A DNA stretch of 64,000 nt from assembly GCF_019884725.1 (NCBI RefSeq), contig NZ_CP082322.1, positions 868,001 through 932,000 on the forward strand, in the 5' to 3' direction. A model generated the notes under the pieces. The model was not told the DNA's origin and did not search any database. It saw nothing but the letters and a program-made list of their open reading frames with translations. This document shows positions 17,907 through 28,040 of the stretch, one piece after another. The position numbers and the translations under genes are program-made. Origin of the DNA: Leucobacter tenebrionis (lineage in GTDB: Bacteria > Actinomycetota > Actinomycetes > Actinomycetales > Microbacteriaceae). How positions within the stretch are numbered: the first letter of the stretch is position 1; every line of letters starts with the position of its first letter.

Positions 17907-18056
17907 TCAATCGCGGCGCAGATCCCGCTCGAGTTCGGCCTGCCAGGCTGCTCGCTCCCGGACTCGTCGAGCATGCCAGGCCCTCCACCTCATGTAGAGC
18001 GCCAGCAGGATCGCGATGACGATCGCGATGATGAGCAGCACTTTGGCGAAGACCAT
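17907..18056 (-). CDS. 49-residue single-pass membrane protein
   Basis: The product starts MVFAKVLLIIAIVIAILLA, one strong membrane helix, followed by a basic, tryptophan-containing cytoplasmic helix (YMRWRAWHARRVRERAAW) and ends ELERDLRRD. The minus strand has TAGGCT six bases before the ATG, the same leaderless layout as neighbouring genes, and this supports it being real. It lies just upstream of the deaminase gene but has its own promoter. I do not recognise a family. Confidence 0.7.
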   Translation of the reverse strand: MVFAKVLLIIAIVIAILLALYMRWRAWHARRVRERAAWQAELERDLRRD

Positions 18057-18134
18057 TGCCCCAGCCTACGCTGCTGCGACACGCCTCATGCGCTGTGCCA
18101 CCTTCATCGCCCGCGCCGGCCGACCGGCGGCGGT

Positions 18135-18305
18135 TCACTCGAGATTCGCCACGGGCACGTCTCCGCTCGTGTCCCGGTCGTCGTCGGAGCTGTCCGCGGA
18201 TGCGTCGGCGGCATCCGAGTCGTGCTCGCGCCGCTCCTGCTCGCGCCTGCGAGCCTCCTTGATCGCGTTCTTGGTCTCGTCGGATGCGTCATCGATCATC
18301 GACAT
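18135..18305 (-). CDS. 56-residue acidic hydrophilic protein
   Basis: The product starts MSMIDDASDETKNAIKEARRR, a charged helix, and continues with a Ser/Asp/Ala-rich disordered tail ending DVPVANLE. GAAGGAG lies eight bases before the ATG, which decides the start although the frame is open upstream through the tRNA. There is no membrane segment or known domain. It is leftward, between the tRNA gene and the 49-residue membrane protein. Confidence 0.6.
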   Translation of the reverse strand: MSMIDDASDETKNAIKEARRREQERREHDSDAADASADSSDDDRDTSGDVPVANLE

Positions 18306-18379
18306 GGCGTTTCTCCTTCGTGTTCGTATTCGGTTCCGATCCACGTGCCCTCGGAGCTCGTGGGAAGATGGTGGGGTTG

Positions 18380-18453
18380 CCCCCCATAGCCCAACCGGCA
18401 GAGGCAGCCGACTTAAAATCGGCACAGTCTGGGTTCGAATCCCAGTGGGGGGA
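18380..18453 (+). tRNA. tRNA-Leu, anticodon TAA
   Basis: A 74-nt cloverleaf can be drawn: acceptor CCCCCCA/TGGGGGG, T8-A9, a short D stem GCC/GGC, anticodon stem GCCGA/TCGGC with loop CTTAAAA giving anticodon TAA, T stem CTGGG/CCCAG with loop TTCGAAT, and discriminator A. The 3' CCA is not encoded. The variable loop is only five bases (ACAGT), unlike the long arm normal for leucine tRNAs. The first base pair is C1-G72. Confidence 0.9.
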
Positions 18454-18495
18454 CTCGGCGGAGTTGGTCTCCGGACAGCCGGGTCCCGGCGCTTC

Positions 18496-18759
18496 TCAGG
18501 ATTCCTCCTCGAGCTTGAGACCCACGCCGAGCGCGAAGAACGTGGGCGCCCATTCGCCGATGAAGAGGCCCCAGCGATCGGACTGCGACTTCTCATCGCC
18601 CTTCCCGCGCGAGAACAGCCAGGTCAGGAACGAGATCCCCACCGAGATCAGCCCCAGACTGTAGGCGTGCGAGCTGCGCACTCCCCACTGGCTCAGCATC
18701 TTCATCGGGTTCCACGCGGTCGCCTCCGCGGCCTTCTTGATCTGTTTCCGTGTGCTCAT
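18496..18759 (-). CDS. Small hypothetical membrane protein (87 aa)
   Basis: The product starts MSTRKQIKKAAEATAWNPMK and has two hydrophobic stretches (about residues 34-50, AYSLGLISVGISFLTWLF, and about 68-82, WAPTFFALGVGLKL). GGAAAGGTGGATGC before the ATG at 18759 fixes the start. I do not recognise a family. It lies immediately right of the tRNA gene on the opposite strand. Confidence 0.65.
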   Translation of the reverse strand: MSTRKQIKKAAEATAWNPMKMLSQWGVRSSHAYSLGLISVGISFLTWLFSRGKGDEKSQSDRWGLFIGEWAPTFFALGVGLKLEEES

Positions 18760-18877
18760 CGCATCCACCTTTCCGTTCTCCGTTCGAAGCGATGCTTCCA
18801 GCGTGGTGGACTGCGCGGCGCAGCGGAACACCCTTGCAGGAGCCGACCGCAGGTGGTATCGACGCTCGGCGGAAATA

Positions 18878-18913
18878 GTAAGCCCCGCCGTCGGGCAGAA
18901 CGGCGGGGCTTAC
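18878..18913 (-). terminator. Terminator of pckG
   Basis: GTAAGCCCCGCCG (18878-18890) pairs perfectly with CGGCGGGGCTTAC (18901-18913), 85 bases past the pckG stop. Confidence 0.85.
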
Positions 18914-18998
18914 AGTCTGTGGGCGCCCCCTTCGGCAGTGTCAGGAGACGGGGGCGGGCCGGCGGGCTCCGGAGCCTCGGGCTCGGGAGCTGCGGCGG

Positions 18999-20861
18999 CT
19001 ACGCGCCGAGTCGATTGCGCAGCTGCGCGAGCTGATCGCGCAGCGCCGCCGGCACTCGGTCGCCGAACCGGGCGAAGAACTCCTCGGTGAGGTCGGCCTC
19101 GTCGAGCCACGAAGCGGGATCGATCGAGAACAGCTCCTCCATGTCCTCAGCCGGCACCTCGATACCGTCGAGGTTGAGCTCGCCCTCGGCGGGCACGGTG
19201 CCGATCGCGGTCTCACGACCCTCGACCTCTCCCTCGACGCTGCGGATGATCCAGTCGATCACACGCGAATTGTCGCCGAAGCCGGGCCAGAGGAAGCGAC
19301 CGTCGGCTCCCTTGCGGAACCAGTTGACCTGGAACACCTTGGGCGCCTTGTCGCCGAGCTTCTCGCCCATCTCGAGCCAGTGGCCCCAGTAGTCGGCCAT
19401 GTTGTAGCCGCAGAAGGGCAGCATCGCGAAGGGATCGCGGCGCAGCTCGCCGACAGTGCCCTCCTGAGCCGCGGTCTTCTCGGACGAGACGGTCGCGCCG
19501 ATGAAGACGCCGTGCTCCCACGACAGCGAGCGGGCGACGAGCGGAACGTTCGTGGCGCGACGGCCGCCGAAGAGGATCGCATCGAGCGGCACGCCGTCCT
19601 GCTCGTACCAATCGGCCGCGAGCGAGGGGGTCTGCTGGATCGGCACGGTGAAGCGCGAGTTGGGGTGCGCGGCGGGGCTCTCCGACTCGGGGGTCCAGTC
19701 GTTGCCCTGCCAGTCGGTGAGGTGAGCGGGGACCTCGTCGGTCTTGCCCTCCCACCAGACGTCTCCGTCGTCGGTCAGCGCGACGTTGGTGAAGATGGTG
19801 TTGCCCCAGAGCGTCTCCATGGCGACCGGGTTGGTCGACTCGCCGGTGCCGGGCGCGACGCCGAAGAAGCCCGCCTCGGGGTTGATCGCGTAGAGGCGGC
19901 CGTCCTTGCCGGGGCGCAGCCAGGCGATGTCGTCGCCGATGGTCTCGACCTTCCAACCGGGGATGGTGGGCTGGAGCATCGCGAGGTTGGTCTTGCCGCA
20001 CGCCGACGGGAAGGCCGCCGACAGGTGGTACGCCTTGCCCGTCTCGACGTTGGTGAGCTTGAGCAGCAGCATGTGCTCGGCGAGCCATCCCTCGTTGCGC
20101 CCCATCACCGAGGCGATGCGCAGCGCGAAGCACTTCTTCGAGAGCAGGGCGTTGCCGCCGTAGCCCGAGCCGTACGACCACACCTCGAGGGTCTCGGGGA
20201 AGTGAGTGATGTACTTGATGTCGTTGCAGGGCCACGCCGCATCCTCGGCGCCCTCCTCCAGCGGGGCTCCCACCGAGTGCACCGTGCGCACCCACTCGCT
20301 GCCGGGGGTGATGCCGTCGAGCGCGGCCTGGCCCATGCGGGTCATGATGCGCATGTTGAGCACCGCGTAGGGCGAATCCGTGATCTCGATGCCGAGCTGC
20401 GTGATCGCTCCGCCGACGGGTCCCATCGAGAACGGCACGACGTACATCGTGCGGCCGCGCATCGAGCCGTCGAAGAGCGGCATGAGCTCCGCCTTCATCT
20501 CGGCGGGAGCGACCCAGTTATTGGTCGGCCCGGCGTCCTCCTCCTTCTCGGAGCAGATGAAGGTGCGATCCTCGACGCGGGCCACGTCGGCCGGGTGCGA
20601 GCGGGCGAGGAAGCTGCCGGGCCGCAGATCCTTGTTGAGCGGGATCAGCGATCCCGCTTCCACCATCTCGGCGGTGATGCGGTTCCATTCGTCCTGCGAA
20701 CCGTCGCACCACACCACGTCGACCGGCTTCGTCAGCTCGGCGACCTCGGTCACCCACTGCAGTACCTCTTCGTTCGCGGTGGTCGCATTCGCACGCACGA
20801 GATCCGCGATCACGGACTCCGATGCAGCAGTCTCGGCCTCGATGACCTGGGTGGCGCTCAT
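18999..20861 (-). CDS. pckG: Phosphoenolpyruvate carboxykinase (GTP)
   Basis: This 620-residue enzyme converts oxaloacetate plus GTP to phosphoenolpyruvate, the first committed step of gluconeogenesis. Family motifs are [13 protein letters not shown] [13 protein letters not shown], the P-loop [39 protein letters not shown] and [20 protein letters not shown] lies nine bases before the ATG at 20861. It is divergent from the RamB-like regulator, with only 130 bp between them. A shared control region and acetate/propionate-responsive regulation are plausible by analogy with actinobacterial RamB. Confidence 0.97.
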   Translation of the reverse strand: MSATQVIEAETAASESVIADLVRANATTANEEVLQWVTEVAELTKPVDVVWCDGSQDEWNRITAEMVEAGSLIPLNKDLRPGSFLARSHPADVARVEDRTFICSEKEEDAGPTNNWVAPAEMKAELMPLFDGSMRGRTMYVVPFSMGPVGGAITQLGIEITDSPYAVLNMRIMTRMGQAALDGITPGSEWVRTVHSVGAPLEEGAEDAAWPCNDIKYITHFPETLEVWSYGSGYGGNALLSKKCFALRIASVMGRNEGWLAEHMLLLKLTNVETGKAYHLSAAFPSACGKTNLAMLQPTIPGWKVETIGDDIAWLRPGKDGRLYAINPEAGFFGVAPGTGESTNPVAMETLWGNTIFTNVALTDDGDVWWEGKTDEVPAHLTDWQGNDWTPESESPAAHPNSRFTVPIQQTPSLAADWYEQDGVPLDAILFGGRRATNVPLVARSLSWEHGVFIGATVSSEKTAAQEGTVGELRRDPFAMLPFCGYNMADYWGHWLEMGEKLGDKAPKVFQVNWFRKGADGRFLWPGFGDNSRVIDWIIRSVEGEVEGRETAIGTVPAEGELNLDGIEVPAEDMEELFSIDPASWLDEADLTEEFFARFGDRVPAALRDQLAQLRNRLGA

Positions 20862-20972
20862 ACGTTCGTTCTCCTCGGGTTCACACGTCGTCGGTGAAGA
20901 ATCGGTAACACCTCCATTCTCAGCAGCCGATTCACCCGCCATTCACCAAACTCGCTGTAAATTTTGACCATT

Positions 20973-20989
20973 CTTGACATATAGTCAAG
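20973..20989. promoter_or_regulatory. Perfect palindrome over -10 box of ramB
   Basis: CTTGAC-ATATA-GTCAAG is a perfect inverted repeat that covers TATAGT (20980-20985), the likely -10 box. TATAGT ends six bases before the ramB ATG, so the gene appears leaderless and the palindrome would block its promoter. It is a candidate autoregulatory operator and lies about 110 bp from the divergent pckG start. Confidence 0.6.
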
Positions 20990-20991
20990 GA

Positions 20992-22461
20992 ATGGCCCCG
21001 GATACCACCCCAACACAGGGAGAAACCGAACTCGACCGACTTCTGCTGGGCAAGCGCCTGCGGCACTTCAGGTCGCGTGCCGGACTGACTCTCGAGCAGT
21101 TGGGAGAGCGCGTCGGCGTAGTGGCGAGCCAGCTCTCCCACATCGAGAACGGCCGTCGCGAGCCGCGCCTCGGCCTTCTGCAGAGCATCGCCAGGGAACT
21201 CGGGATCGACCCCTCCGAGTTGCTGCGCCGCGAGGCTCCGGATCACCGCAGCGCACTCGAGATCGAGCTCGAGCGCGCGCAGACCACCCCGGGCTACCTC
21301 CGCCTCGGTCTCCCCCACGTGCGCACCCCGCGCACGCTCAGCGACGATGCCCTCGAGTCGCTCGTGGGCCTGCATCGCGAACTGGCCAGGCGATCCCGAG
21401 CCGCGGCAGCGACCTCCGAGGAAGCGCGCCGCGCGAACACCGCCATCCGCATGCAGATGCGCGAGCGCGACAACTACATTCACGACATCGAGCTCATCGC
21501 CTCCGATCTCATGCGACGGGTCGGCCACACCACGGGCGCCGTCACCCACCGCACCGTCGCAATGCTCGCCGAGATGCTGGGCTTCACCCTCATCTTCGTC
21601 GACGACCTGCCGTCGAACACCCGCAGCATCACCGACCTCGAGAACGGGCGCATCTACCTGCCGCCCGCCTCGATCCCGGGCGGCCACGGGCTGCGCTCGC
21701 TCGCACTGCAGGCCATGGCGCACCGCGTGCTCGGCCACTCCGAGCCGGCGAGCTACGCCGAGTTCCTCGAGCAGCGGCTCCAGATCAACTACTTCGCGGC
21801 GGCCTGCCTCATGCCGGAGGCGCGCGCCGTGGACTTCCTGCAGCAGGCCAAGCGCAATCGCAATCTGGCGATCGAGGATCTGCGCGACGCGTTCGGCGTC
21901 ACGCACGAGGCCGCGGCGCACCGCTTCACCAACCTGGCGACGAGCCACCTCGACCTGCGCGTGCACCACTACCGCGCCGATGGCGAGGGTACCCTCGTGC
22001 GCGGCTACGAGAACGACGATCTGCCGTTTCCGAGCGATGCCTCGGGATCGATCGAGGGCGAGATCCTGTGCCACAAGTGGGGCGGACGCACCGCGTTCCA
22101 CCGCACCAACCGCACGAGCGAGTTCTACCAGTACACCGACACGCCCGCGGGCACCTACTGGTCGAGCGTGCAGACGGGCGACGCCGAGCACGGCCCCTTC
22201 GCGATCGCCTGCGGTGTGGCCTTCGACGACGCGAAGTGGTTCCGCGGCCGCGACACCCCCGAGCGCCGGGTCTCGACCTGCCCTGATGAGGCGTGCTGCC
22301 GCACCCCCGCACCCGAGCTGCTCGCACGCTGGGAGGGCAAGGCGTGGCCGAGCGCTCGCATGCACCAGCACGTGCTCTCGCCCCTGCCGACGGGAACGTT
22401 CCCCGGGGTCGATGACACCGCGATGTACGAGTTCCTGTCGAAGCATGCGCCGGAGGCTTAG
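20992..22461 (+). CDS. ramB: RamB-type XRE/short-chain acyl-CoA regulator
   Basis: This 489-residue regulator has an N-terminal XRE helix-turn-helix (residues about 18-72, LGKRLRHFRSRAGLTLEQLGERV, SQLSHIENGRREP), a central IrrE-like domain that lacks an evident HExxH zinc site (HRVLGH remains), and a C-terminal short-chain-fatty-acyl regulator domain ending in a cysteine cluster VSTCPDEACC. RamB in Corynebacterium controls acetate and propionate metabolism, and related proteins sense acyl-CoA. TATAGT lies six bases before the ATG, so the start at 20992 is leaderless. It faces pckG, a likely target. Confidence 0.88.
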   Translation: MAPDTTPTQGETELDRLLLGKRLRHFRSRAGLTLEQLGERVGVVASQLSHIENGRREPRLGLLQSIARELGIDPSELLRREAPDHRSALEIELERAQTTPGYLRLGLPHVRTPRTLSDDALESLVGLHRELARRSRAAAATSEEARRANTAIRMQMRERDNYIHDIELIASDLMRRVGHTTGAVTHRTVAMLAEMLGFTLIFVDDLPSNTRSITDLENGRIYLPPASIPGGHGLRSLALQAMAHRVLGHSEPASYAEFLEQRLQINYFAAACLMPEARAVDFLQQAKRNRNLAIEDLRDAFGVTHEAAAHRFTNLATSHLDLRVHHYRADGEGTLVRGYENDDLPFPSDASGSIEGEILCHKWGGRTAFHRTNRTSEFYQYTDTPAGTYWSSVQTGDAEHGPFAIACGVAFDDAKWFRGRDTPERRVSTCPDEACCRTPAPELLARWEGKAWPSARMHQHVLSPLPTGTFPGVDDTAMYEFLSKHAPEA

Positions 22462-22462
22462 G

Positions 22463-22484
22463 GAGAAACGCGTCAGCGTTTCTC
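22463..22484 (+). terminator. Hairpin after ramB
   Basis: GAGAAACGC (22463-22471) pairs with GCGTTTCTC (22476-22484) right after the ramB stop. Confidence 0.7.
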
Positions 22485-22587
22485 TGCCGGAGGCGCCCGG
22501 CTCACCAGCCGGGGAAAGTTAAGCGGGAAGCGGAGCTTTCCGCCTTTCCGGCGCGGCGCCCACCGGCGGCCTCTCCTCATCGAGACC

Positions 22588-22650
22588 GACGGTTTCAGCG
22601 AGACCGAGCGTTCCAGCGCCGCTGAAACAGTCGGCCTCGCTGAAACCGTC
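22588..22650 (-). terminator. Long hairpin after methyltransferase-like gene
   Basis: GACGGTTTCAGCGAG (22588-22602) pairs perfectly with CTCGCTGAAACCGTC (22636-22650). The stem begins inside the stop codon of the leftward gene. Confidence 0.8.
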
Positions 22651-23629
22651 AGTTTCGCCGCGAGGCCCGGGGCTGCTCCAGCGCCAGCCCGAGCCGCGGC
22701 ACCCAGCAGCGCACCCGCCGGCGGTAGGCCGCGAACTCCTCGCCGAAGCGCGCCTCGAGGTCGGCTTCTTCGAAGGGCCGCACCAGCGTGTGCCAGTACA
22801 CCGCACCGCAGAGCGCGTAGGCGGTCACGAACCATGAGCTCGCGAGCAGGCCGACGCCGACGGCCTGCACGATCCCGGCCAGCGCCATCGGGTTGCGCAC
22901 CCACCGGTACGGCCCGGTGATCACGAGCCGCCGCGCGCTCGCGGACGGCAGCGGCGTGCCCTCCCCGCGCAGCGACATCGCGAGCGCCGACCACAAGCCC
23001 AGTGCGCTCGCGCCGAGCAGCAGCGCGCCCCCGAGTGCCGGAAGCGGTGCCGCGAATGCGACGTGCAGCCCCCACCGGGTCTCGAGCAGGCGGAGTCCCG
23101 CGGGCAGCACCGCGAGGAACAGAGCCCAGAACACGAGCATTTGCAGCAGCGTCGCGCCGAGCTGACGTCGCGGCGACGCCGCCGGCGCGACTCCGAACGA
23201 GAGGGGCCCCAGAAGCAGCCGCTCCGCGGGGATCCGCCCGAGTTCCGCGAGCGACCACGCGGCGAGGCCCCCGCAGCTCGCCGCCGCCATGATGACCGCG
23301 CCCCAGCCCGCGAGGCCGGTCGCCGTCGCGTAGACCGCGAGGACCGCCGTGACGAGCAGCGTCCAGGGCACGGCGATCCGCATCGCCCAACGCCGCCCCG
23401 GCTCCGGGAGCACCGCCGCGAGCGCCGAGGCGAGCACGAGCAGTGGGATGTCCGCGAGCGCGACGGCGACCGGGTCGAGGCCACCGAGCGTGGCCAGGCG
23501 CACCGGCGGCAGTGTGAAGACGCCCACCCACCACAGGACTCCCGCGGCTGCTTGGAGGGCGAAGTAGGCGCGGGCGATCAGCGGGGCGGACGCGGACCGC
23601 GTCACCCAGAACCCCCGCCCCGCTCGCAC
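22649..23629 (-). CDS. Isoprenylcysteine methyltransferase-like polytopic membrane protein
   Basis: This 326-residue protein has about eight hydrophobic segments. Its C-terminal part carries the ICMT/PEMT pattern: LVITGPYRWVRNPMALAGI, then RPFEEADLEARFGEEFAAYRRRVRCWVP, which in that family binds S-adenosylmethionine and the substrate at the membrane. A methyltransferase role on a lipid or small hydrophobic molecule is therefore likely, but the substrate is unknown. The N-terminal half is an extra hydrophobic domain that I do not recognise. The start codon is one of several nearby GTGs and is uncertain. Confidence 0.72.
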   Translation of the reverse strand: MRAGRGFWVTRSASAPLIARAYFALQAAAGVLWWVGVFTLPPVRLATLGGLDPVAVALADIPLLVLASALAAVLPEPGRRWAMRIAVPWTLLVTAVLAVYATATGLAGWGAVIMAAASCGGLAAWSLAELGRIPAERLLLGPLSFGVAPAASPRRQLGATLLQMLVFWALFLAVLPAGLRLLETRWGLHVAFAAPLPALGGALLLGASALGLWSALAMSLRGEGTPLPSASARRLVITGPYRWVRNPMALAGIVQAVGVGLLASSWFVTAYALCGAVYWHTLVRPFEEADLEARFGEEFAAYRRRVRCWVPRLGLALEQPRASRRN

Positions 23630-23721
23630 GCCCTCAGGCTACAAGACCGCGCAACATCCTGGAGACGCACGCGAGGGTCTTCATGATCACGAGGAAAGAT
23701 CCTCCCCCCTCCCCTCCCCGT

Positions 23722-23777
23722 CGAGATACGGATTTCGCAGCTCTGACCGTGATCCAGCGCGCGAAATCCGTATCTCG
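23722..23777. repeat. 17-bp perfect inverted repeat
   Basis: CGAGATACGGATTTCGC (23722-23738) pairs perfectly with GCGAAATCCGTATCTCG (23761-23777), with a 22-base loop. It stands apart from the ndh terminator next to it, in a 274-bp gap between two leftward genes. Confidence 0.8.
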
Positions 23778-23823
23778 GGCAGAGTCGAACGACAGCAGGA
23801 CGGACCGGAAGCCGGAAACTGGC

Positions 23824-23854
23824 GGAGCCCCGCAGCTCGGTGCTGCGGGGCTCC
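23824..23854 (-). terminator. Terminator of ndh
   Basis: GGAGCCCCGCAG (23824-23835) pairs perfectly with CTGCGGGGCTCC (23843-23854), about 50 bases past the ndh stop. Confidence 0.8.
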
Positions 23855-23903
23855 GGTCGGCGAGGCCCGGCGCGAAAAGCGTCAGAAGCGCCAGGCTCGA
23901 GAC

Positions 23904-25247
23904 TCAGTCGGTCTTCGGCTTGGGGCGCGAGGCGAACTCCTCGAAGATCGCGCGCGGCTCCTGCAGGGCCTCGATGTTCACGATGTCGCGACCCAGGAAG
24001 AAGTGCCCGACCCAGCCGCCGAACACGCGCCACTTGCGCTCCCACGTGGGGATCGCGAGGCCGTGGTAGAAGCGGTGGGCGAGCCACGCGAAGTAGCCCT
24101 TCATCGCGAAGCTGCCTCCGGAGCGGAACACGCCGTTGTTCACGCCGAGGCCGGCGACGGCGCCCATGTTCTTGTGCTCGTACTTGCGCACGCCCTCGCC
24201 GCGCAGGTCGGCGACGATGTTCTTGGCGAGCAGGCGCCCCTGACGCACCGCGTGCTGCGCGTTGGGCACGCAGAACCCGCCGGGGCCGGGGGTCGACGAG
24301 ATGTCGGGGGTCTGCGAGGTGTCGCCTGCGGTCCAGGCGCCCTCGAGCGCTTTGCCGTCCTCGGTGGTGATGCGCAGCTCGGGGCTGCCGATGACGTGGC
24401 CACGGGGACCGATGGGCAGATCGGTGCCGCGCAGGAACGGGCGGGGCATGACGCCCGCGGTCCAGATGATCAGATCGGACTCGTACTTCTCGCCCGTCGA
24501 GAGCTCGATGTGGCCGTCGACGGCCGAGGAGAGCTGCGTGTCGAGGTGGATATCGACGCCGCGGCGGGTCTGATCGGCGACGACCCAGTCGGCGAGCTTC
24601 TCAGTGACCTCGGGCATGATGCGCCCCATGGCCTCGACCAGGTGGAACTTGGTCTCCTCGAAGGAGATCTCGGGGTAGCGGCGCAGCAGCGAGGTGGCGA
24701 AGGATCGCAGCTCGGCGATCGACTCGATGCCCGCGAAGCCGCCGCCGACCACCGTGACGGTGAGCAGACGTGCGCGCTCGGGCGAACCCGCGGGCAGCGA
24801 CGCCGCACGCTCGAAGTTGCCGACGAGGCGGTCGCGCACCGCGACGGCCTCCTCGATGGTCTTCATGCCGATCGCGTTCTCGGCGATGCCGGGGATCGGG
24901 AAGGTGCGCGACACCGAACCGGTGGTGACGACGATGTGGTCGTACTCGAAGTCGAAGGCCTCGCCCTCATTCGGGGTGACCGTGGCCGTCTTGGTGGCGT
25001 GGGAGATACCCGTGACCTTGCCCGCGATGTTGTGGGTGCGGTTCAGATGGCGGCGGCGTGCGACGACCGCGTGACGCGGCTCGATCGATCCCGAGGCGAC
25101 CTCGGGAAGGAACGGCAGGTAGGCCATGTAGGGCAGCGGATCGACGATCGTCACCTCGGCCTCGCCCGCGCGCAGCAGCTTCTCGAGCCCCCAAGCGGTG
25201 TAGAAGCCGGCGTAGCCACCACCAACGATCAGAATCTTCTTCGCCAC
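23904..25247 (-). CDS. ndh: Type II NADH dehydrogenase (NDH-2)
   Basis: This 447-residue single-subunit flavoenzyme transfers electrons from NADH to menaquinone without pumping protons. Two Rossmann motifs are present, ILIVGGGYAGFYTA at the N-terminus for FAD and VTVVGGGFAGIES near residue 170 for NADH. Further marks are GAWTAGDTSQTPD and the QHAVRQGRLLAKNI helix; the C-terminus carries the aromatic membrane-binding part (AWLAHRFYHGLAIPTWERKWRVFGGWV). AAGGAG precedes the GTG at 25247, which I prefer to an ATG seven codons upstream. Confidence 0.95.
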   Translation of the reverse strand: MAKKILIVGGGYAGFYTAWGLEKLLRAGEAEVTIVDPLPYMAYLPFLPEVASGSIEPRHAVVARRRHLNRTHNIAGKVTGISHATKTATVTPNEGEAFDFEYDHIVVTTGSVSRTFPIPGIAENAIGMKTIEEAVAVRDRLVGNFERAASLPAGSPERARLLTVTVVGGGFAGIESIAELRSFATSLLRRYPEISFEETKFHLVEAMGRIMPEVTEKLADWVVADQTRRGVDIHLDTQLSSAVDGHIELSTGEKYESDLIIWTAGVMPRPFLRGTDLPIGPRGHVIGSPELRITTEDGKALEGAWTAGDTSQTPDISSTPGPGGFCVPNAQHAVRQGRLLAKNIVADLRGEGVRKYEHKNMGAVAGLGVNNGVFRSGGSFAMKGYFAWLAHRFYHGLAIPTWERKWRVFGGWVGHFFLGRDIVNIEALQEPRAIFEEFASRPKPKTD

Positions 25248-25506
25248 GAAGCGGTCTCCTTGATGCAATGAGCGTGAAATGCCCGGATCGCGGGCACAGA
25301 AAAACCGGGCACATCATGCCCGACACCCCATACTACATCTCGATGGCGGCGATTACTGTCGGTCCGACGGAGATCCCGCAGAAAACAACGATATTCGTCG
25401 GCGATGAGGCTGTTCAACCGCATTTCAGCCGGCCGGAAAGCTCTATCGGCGGAGGTCCCGCGGGGGCGGGCGCGAGCAGGACGGCGCGTCTGCCGACCGA
25501 CGAGGA

Positions 25507-25989
25507 TCAGGGGCGCCATCCGCAGCGCTCGAGGGCGAGATCCCCGATCGGGTTGACCCCGGGGCCCGCGGCCAGCGAGTGTCCGATCAGCGCGTGCAGG
25601 CACTTGACCCGCGTCGGCATGCCGCCCGCGCTCACACCCGCGAGCTCGGGCACCTCCCCCACGCTGTCGCGGTCCTCGATGTACTGCTCGTGCGCTCGAG
25701 CGTACTGCGCGCGCACCGCCTCGTCCTCGGCGAGCAGTTCGTTGAACTCGTTCATCACACCGGCGGCCTCGAGTCGCGAAGCCGCCGCCACCGCCTCGGG
25801 GTGGCACAGGTAGTAGAAGGTCGGGAACGGCGAGCCGTCGGGCAGGCGAGGTGCGGTCGCGACCACGGCGGGAGCACCGTCGCTCGCCCGCGCGGCGATG
25901 CCCACGACGCCTCGCGCCTCGCGCCCCAGCTGCTCGCTCACTGCGACGATATCGGCTGGGGTGGGGTCGGTGTAGGGTGGGCGGCTCAT
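25507..25989 (-). CDS. DUF501 family protein
   Basis: This 160-residue protein matches DUF501: GREARGVVGIAARASDG, PFPTFYYLCHPEAVAAASRLEAAGVM and the C-terminal GGMPTRVKCLHALIGHSLAAGPGVNPIGD, with conserved Cys and His. Its function is unknown. It overlaps the stop of the ftsB gene by four bases (ATGA) and completes the eno-ftsB-DUF501 order conserved in actinobacteria. The ppx gene that often follows is not present here. Confidence 0.9.
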   Translation of the reverse strand: MSRPPYTDPTPADIVAVSEQLGREARGVVGIAARASDGAPAVVATAPRLPDGSPFPTFYYLCHPEAVAAASRLEAAGVMNEFNELLAEDEAVRAQYARAHEQYIEDRDSVGEVPELAGVSAGGMPTRVKCLHALIGHSLAAGPGVNPIGDLALERCGWRP

Positions 25990-26513
25990 TGCTGGGGCTC
26001 CTCGGCGGTGGGGTCGATTTCGGTGACGGCCGGATCGGTATCGGCCGGTTCTGCGGTTTCGGGATCGGCACCGCCCTCGAGCTCCTCGAGCGGCGCGTCG
26101 GTGGTGCCCGCGGTCAGGAAGGATGCGGCGATGCCGCGCACCCAGTCGCTGCGGATGCGCGAGAGCTCGGGGCTCGTCTCCTCATCGGATTCGACCGGCA
26201 GCACGATGTCGTCGATGACCCCCAGCTGAGTCTCGCCGGGCATCACGTAGAAGAGCCGGTCACGCGCCTGGGAGCGCACGTACACCGGGTCCTTCCATTT
26301 GGCGCGCTCGGCGTCGATCTCGTTGACGGCCTCCTGATGCAGCCGCACGCTCTCCCGCAGCTCGGAGATCTCGCGCCTCTGCTGCACGTAGGTGGAGAGA
26401 CTGGGGCTCACGATCACAGCGCCCGCCGCGACCAGCACGACGACGAGCACGGTGAAACCGCTGAATCGGAGGCTCGAGGCCCACGCCCCGAGATCCTCGA
26501 CCCAGCGTTTCAC
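25986..26513 (-). CDS. ftsB: FtsB/DivIC-type septum formation initiator
   Basis: This 175-residue bitopic membrane protein has one membrane helix (about residues 17-37) followed by a coiled coil (YVQQRREISELRESVRLHQEAVNEI) and the DivIC/FtsB motif DPVYVRSQARDRLFYVMPGE. It acts in the divisome, bridging FtsL/FtsQ-type partners. The C-terminal tail (about 60 residues, rich in Glu, Thr, Pro) is disordered. It follows eno by 39 bases and overlaps DUF501. The GTG start has AAGGGC upstream. Confidence 0.9.
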   Translation of the reverse strand: MKRWVEDLGAWASSLRFSGFTVLVVVLVAAGAVIVSPSLSTYVQQRREISELRESVRLHQEAVNEIDAERAKWKDPVYVRSQARDRLFYVMPGETQLGVIDDIVLPVESDEETSPELSRIRSDWVRGIAASFLTAGTTDAPLEELEGGADPETAEPADTDPAVTEIDPTAEEPQQ

Positions 26514-26552
26514 CGTGCTGCCCTTCGTCCGAGTGCGCGTTCGCCGGCGCGA

Positions 26553-27851
<1,299 letters not shown>

Positions 27852-27935
27852 TCAGTTGCCGGTATGCGGCGCGATTGTCGGCGCCGCTCCCCAGTGTAGC
27901 GGCAGCCGCTGACGTGCTCGGTGGGGAGAAGCTGC

Positions 27936-28012
27936 ATCCCAAACTTCGGATCAGGCCGTTATCTCGGATCGATTCACTGGGATTCGATCCGAATGAGCGG
28001 AGAGATCCGAAC
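27936..28012. repeat. 77-nt dispersed element, copy A
   Basis: It aligns without gaps to 50348-50424, with about 62 of 77 bases identical by hand count; the final 28 bases differ at one position. Copy A lies between the divergent eno and enoyl-CoA-hydratase genes, so it is not simply a terminator. Confidence 0.75.
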
Positions 28013-28040
28013 TATCGGCACGAACCGCACCCCGTTAGAG

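Noticed and set aside
17866..18138. Alternative small frame overlapping the 49-residue membrane protein
   Set aside because: It lacks a start signal and its composition is Gly/Ser/Arg-rich, whereas the chosen frame has a leaderless promoter and a clean membrane helix.
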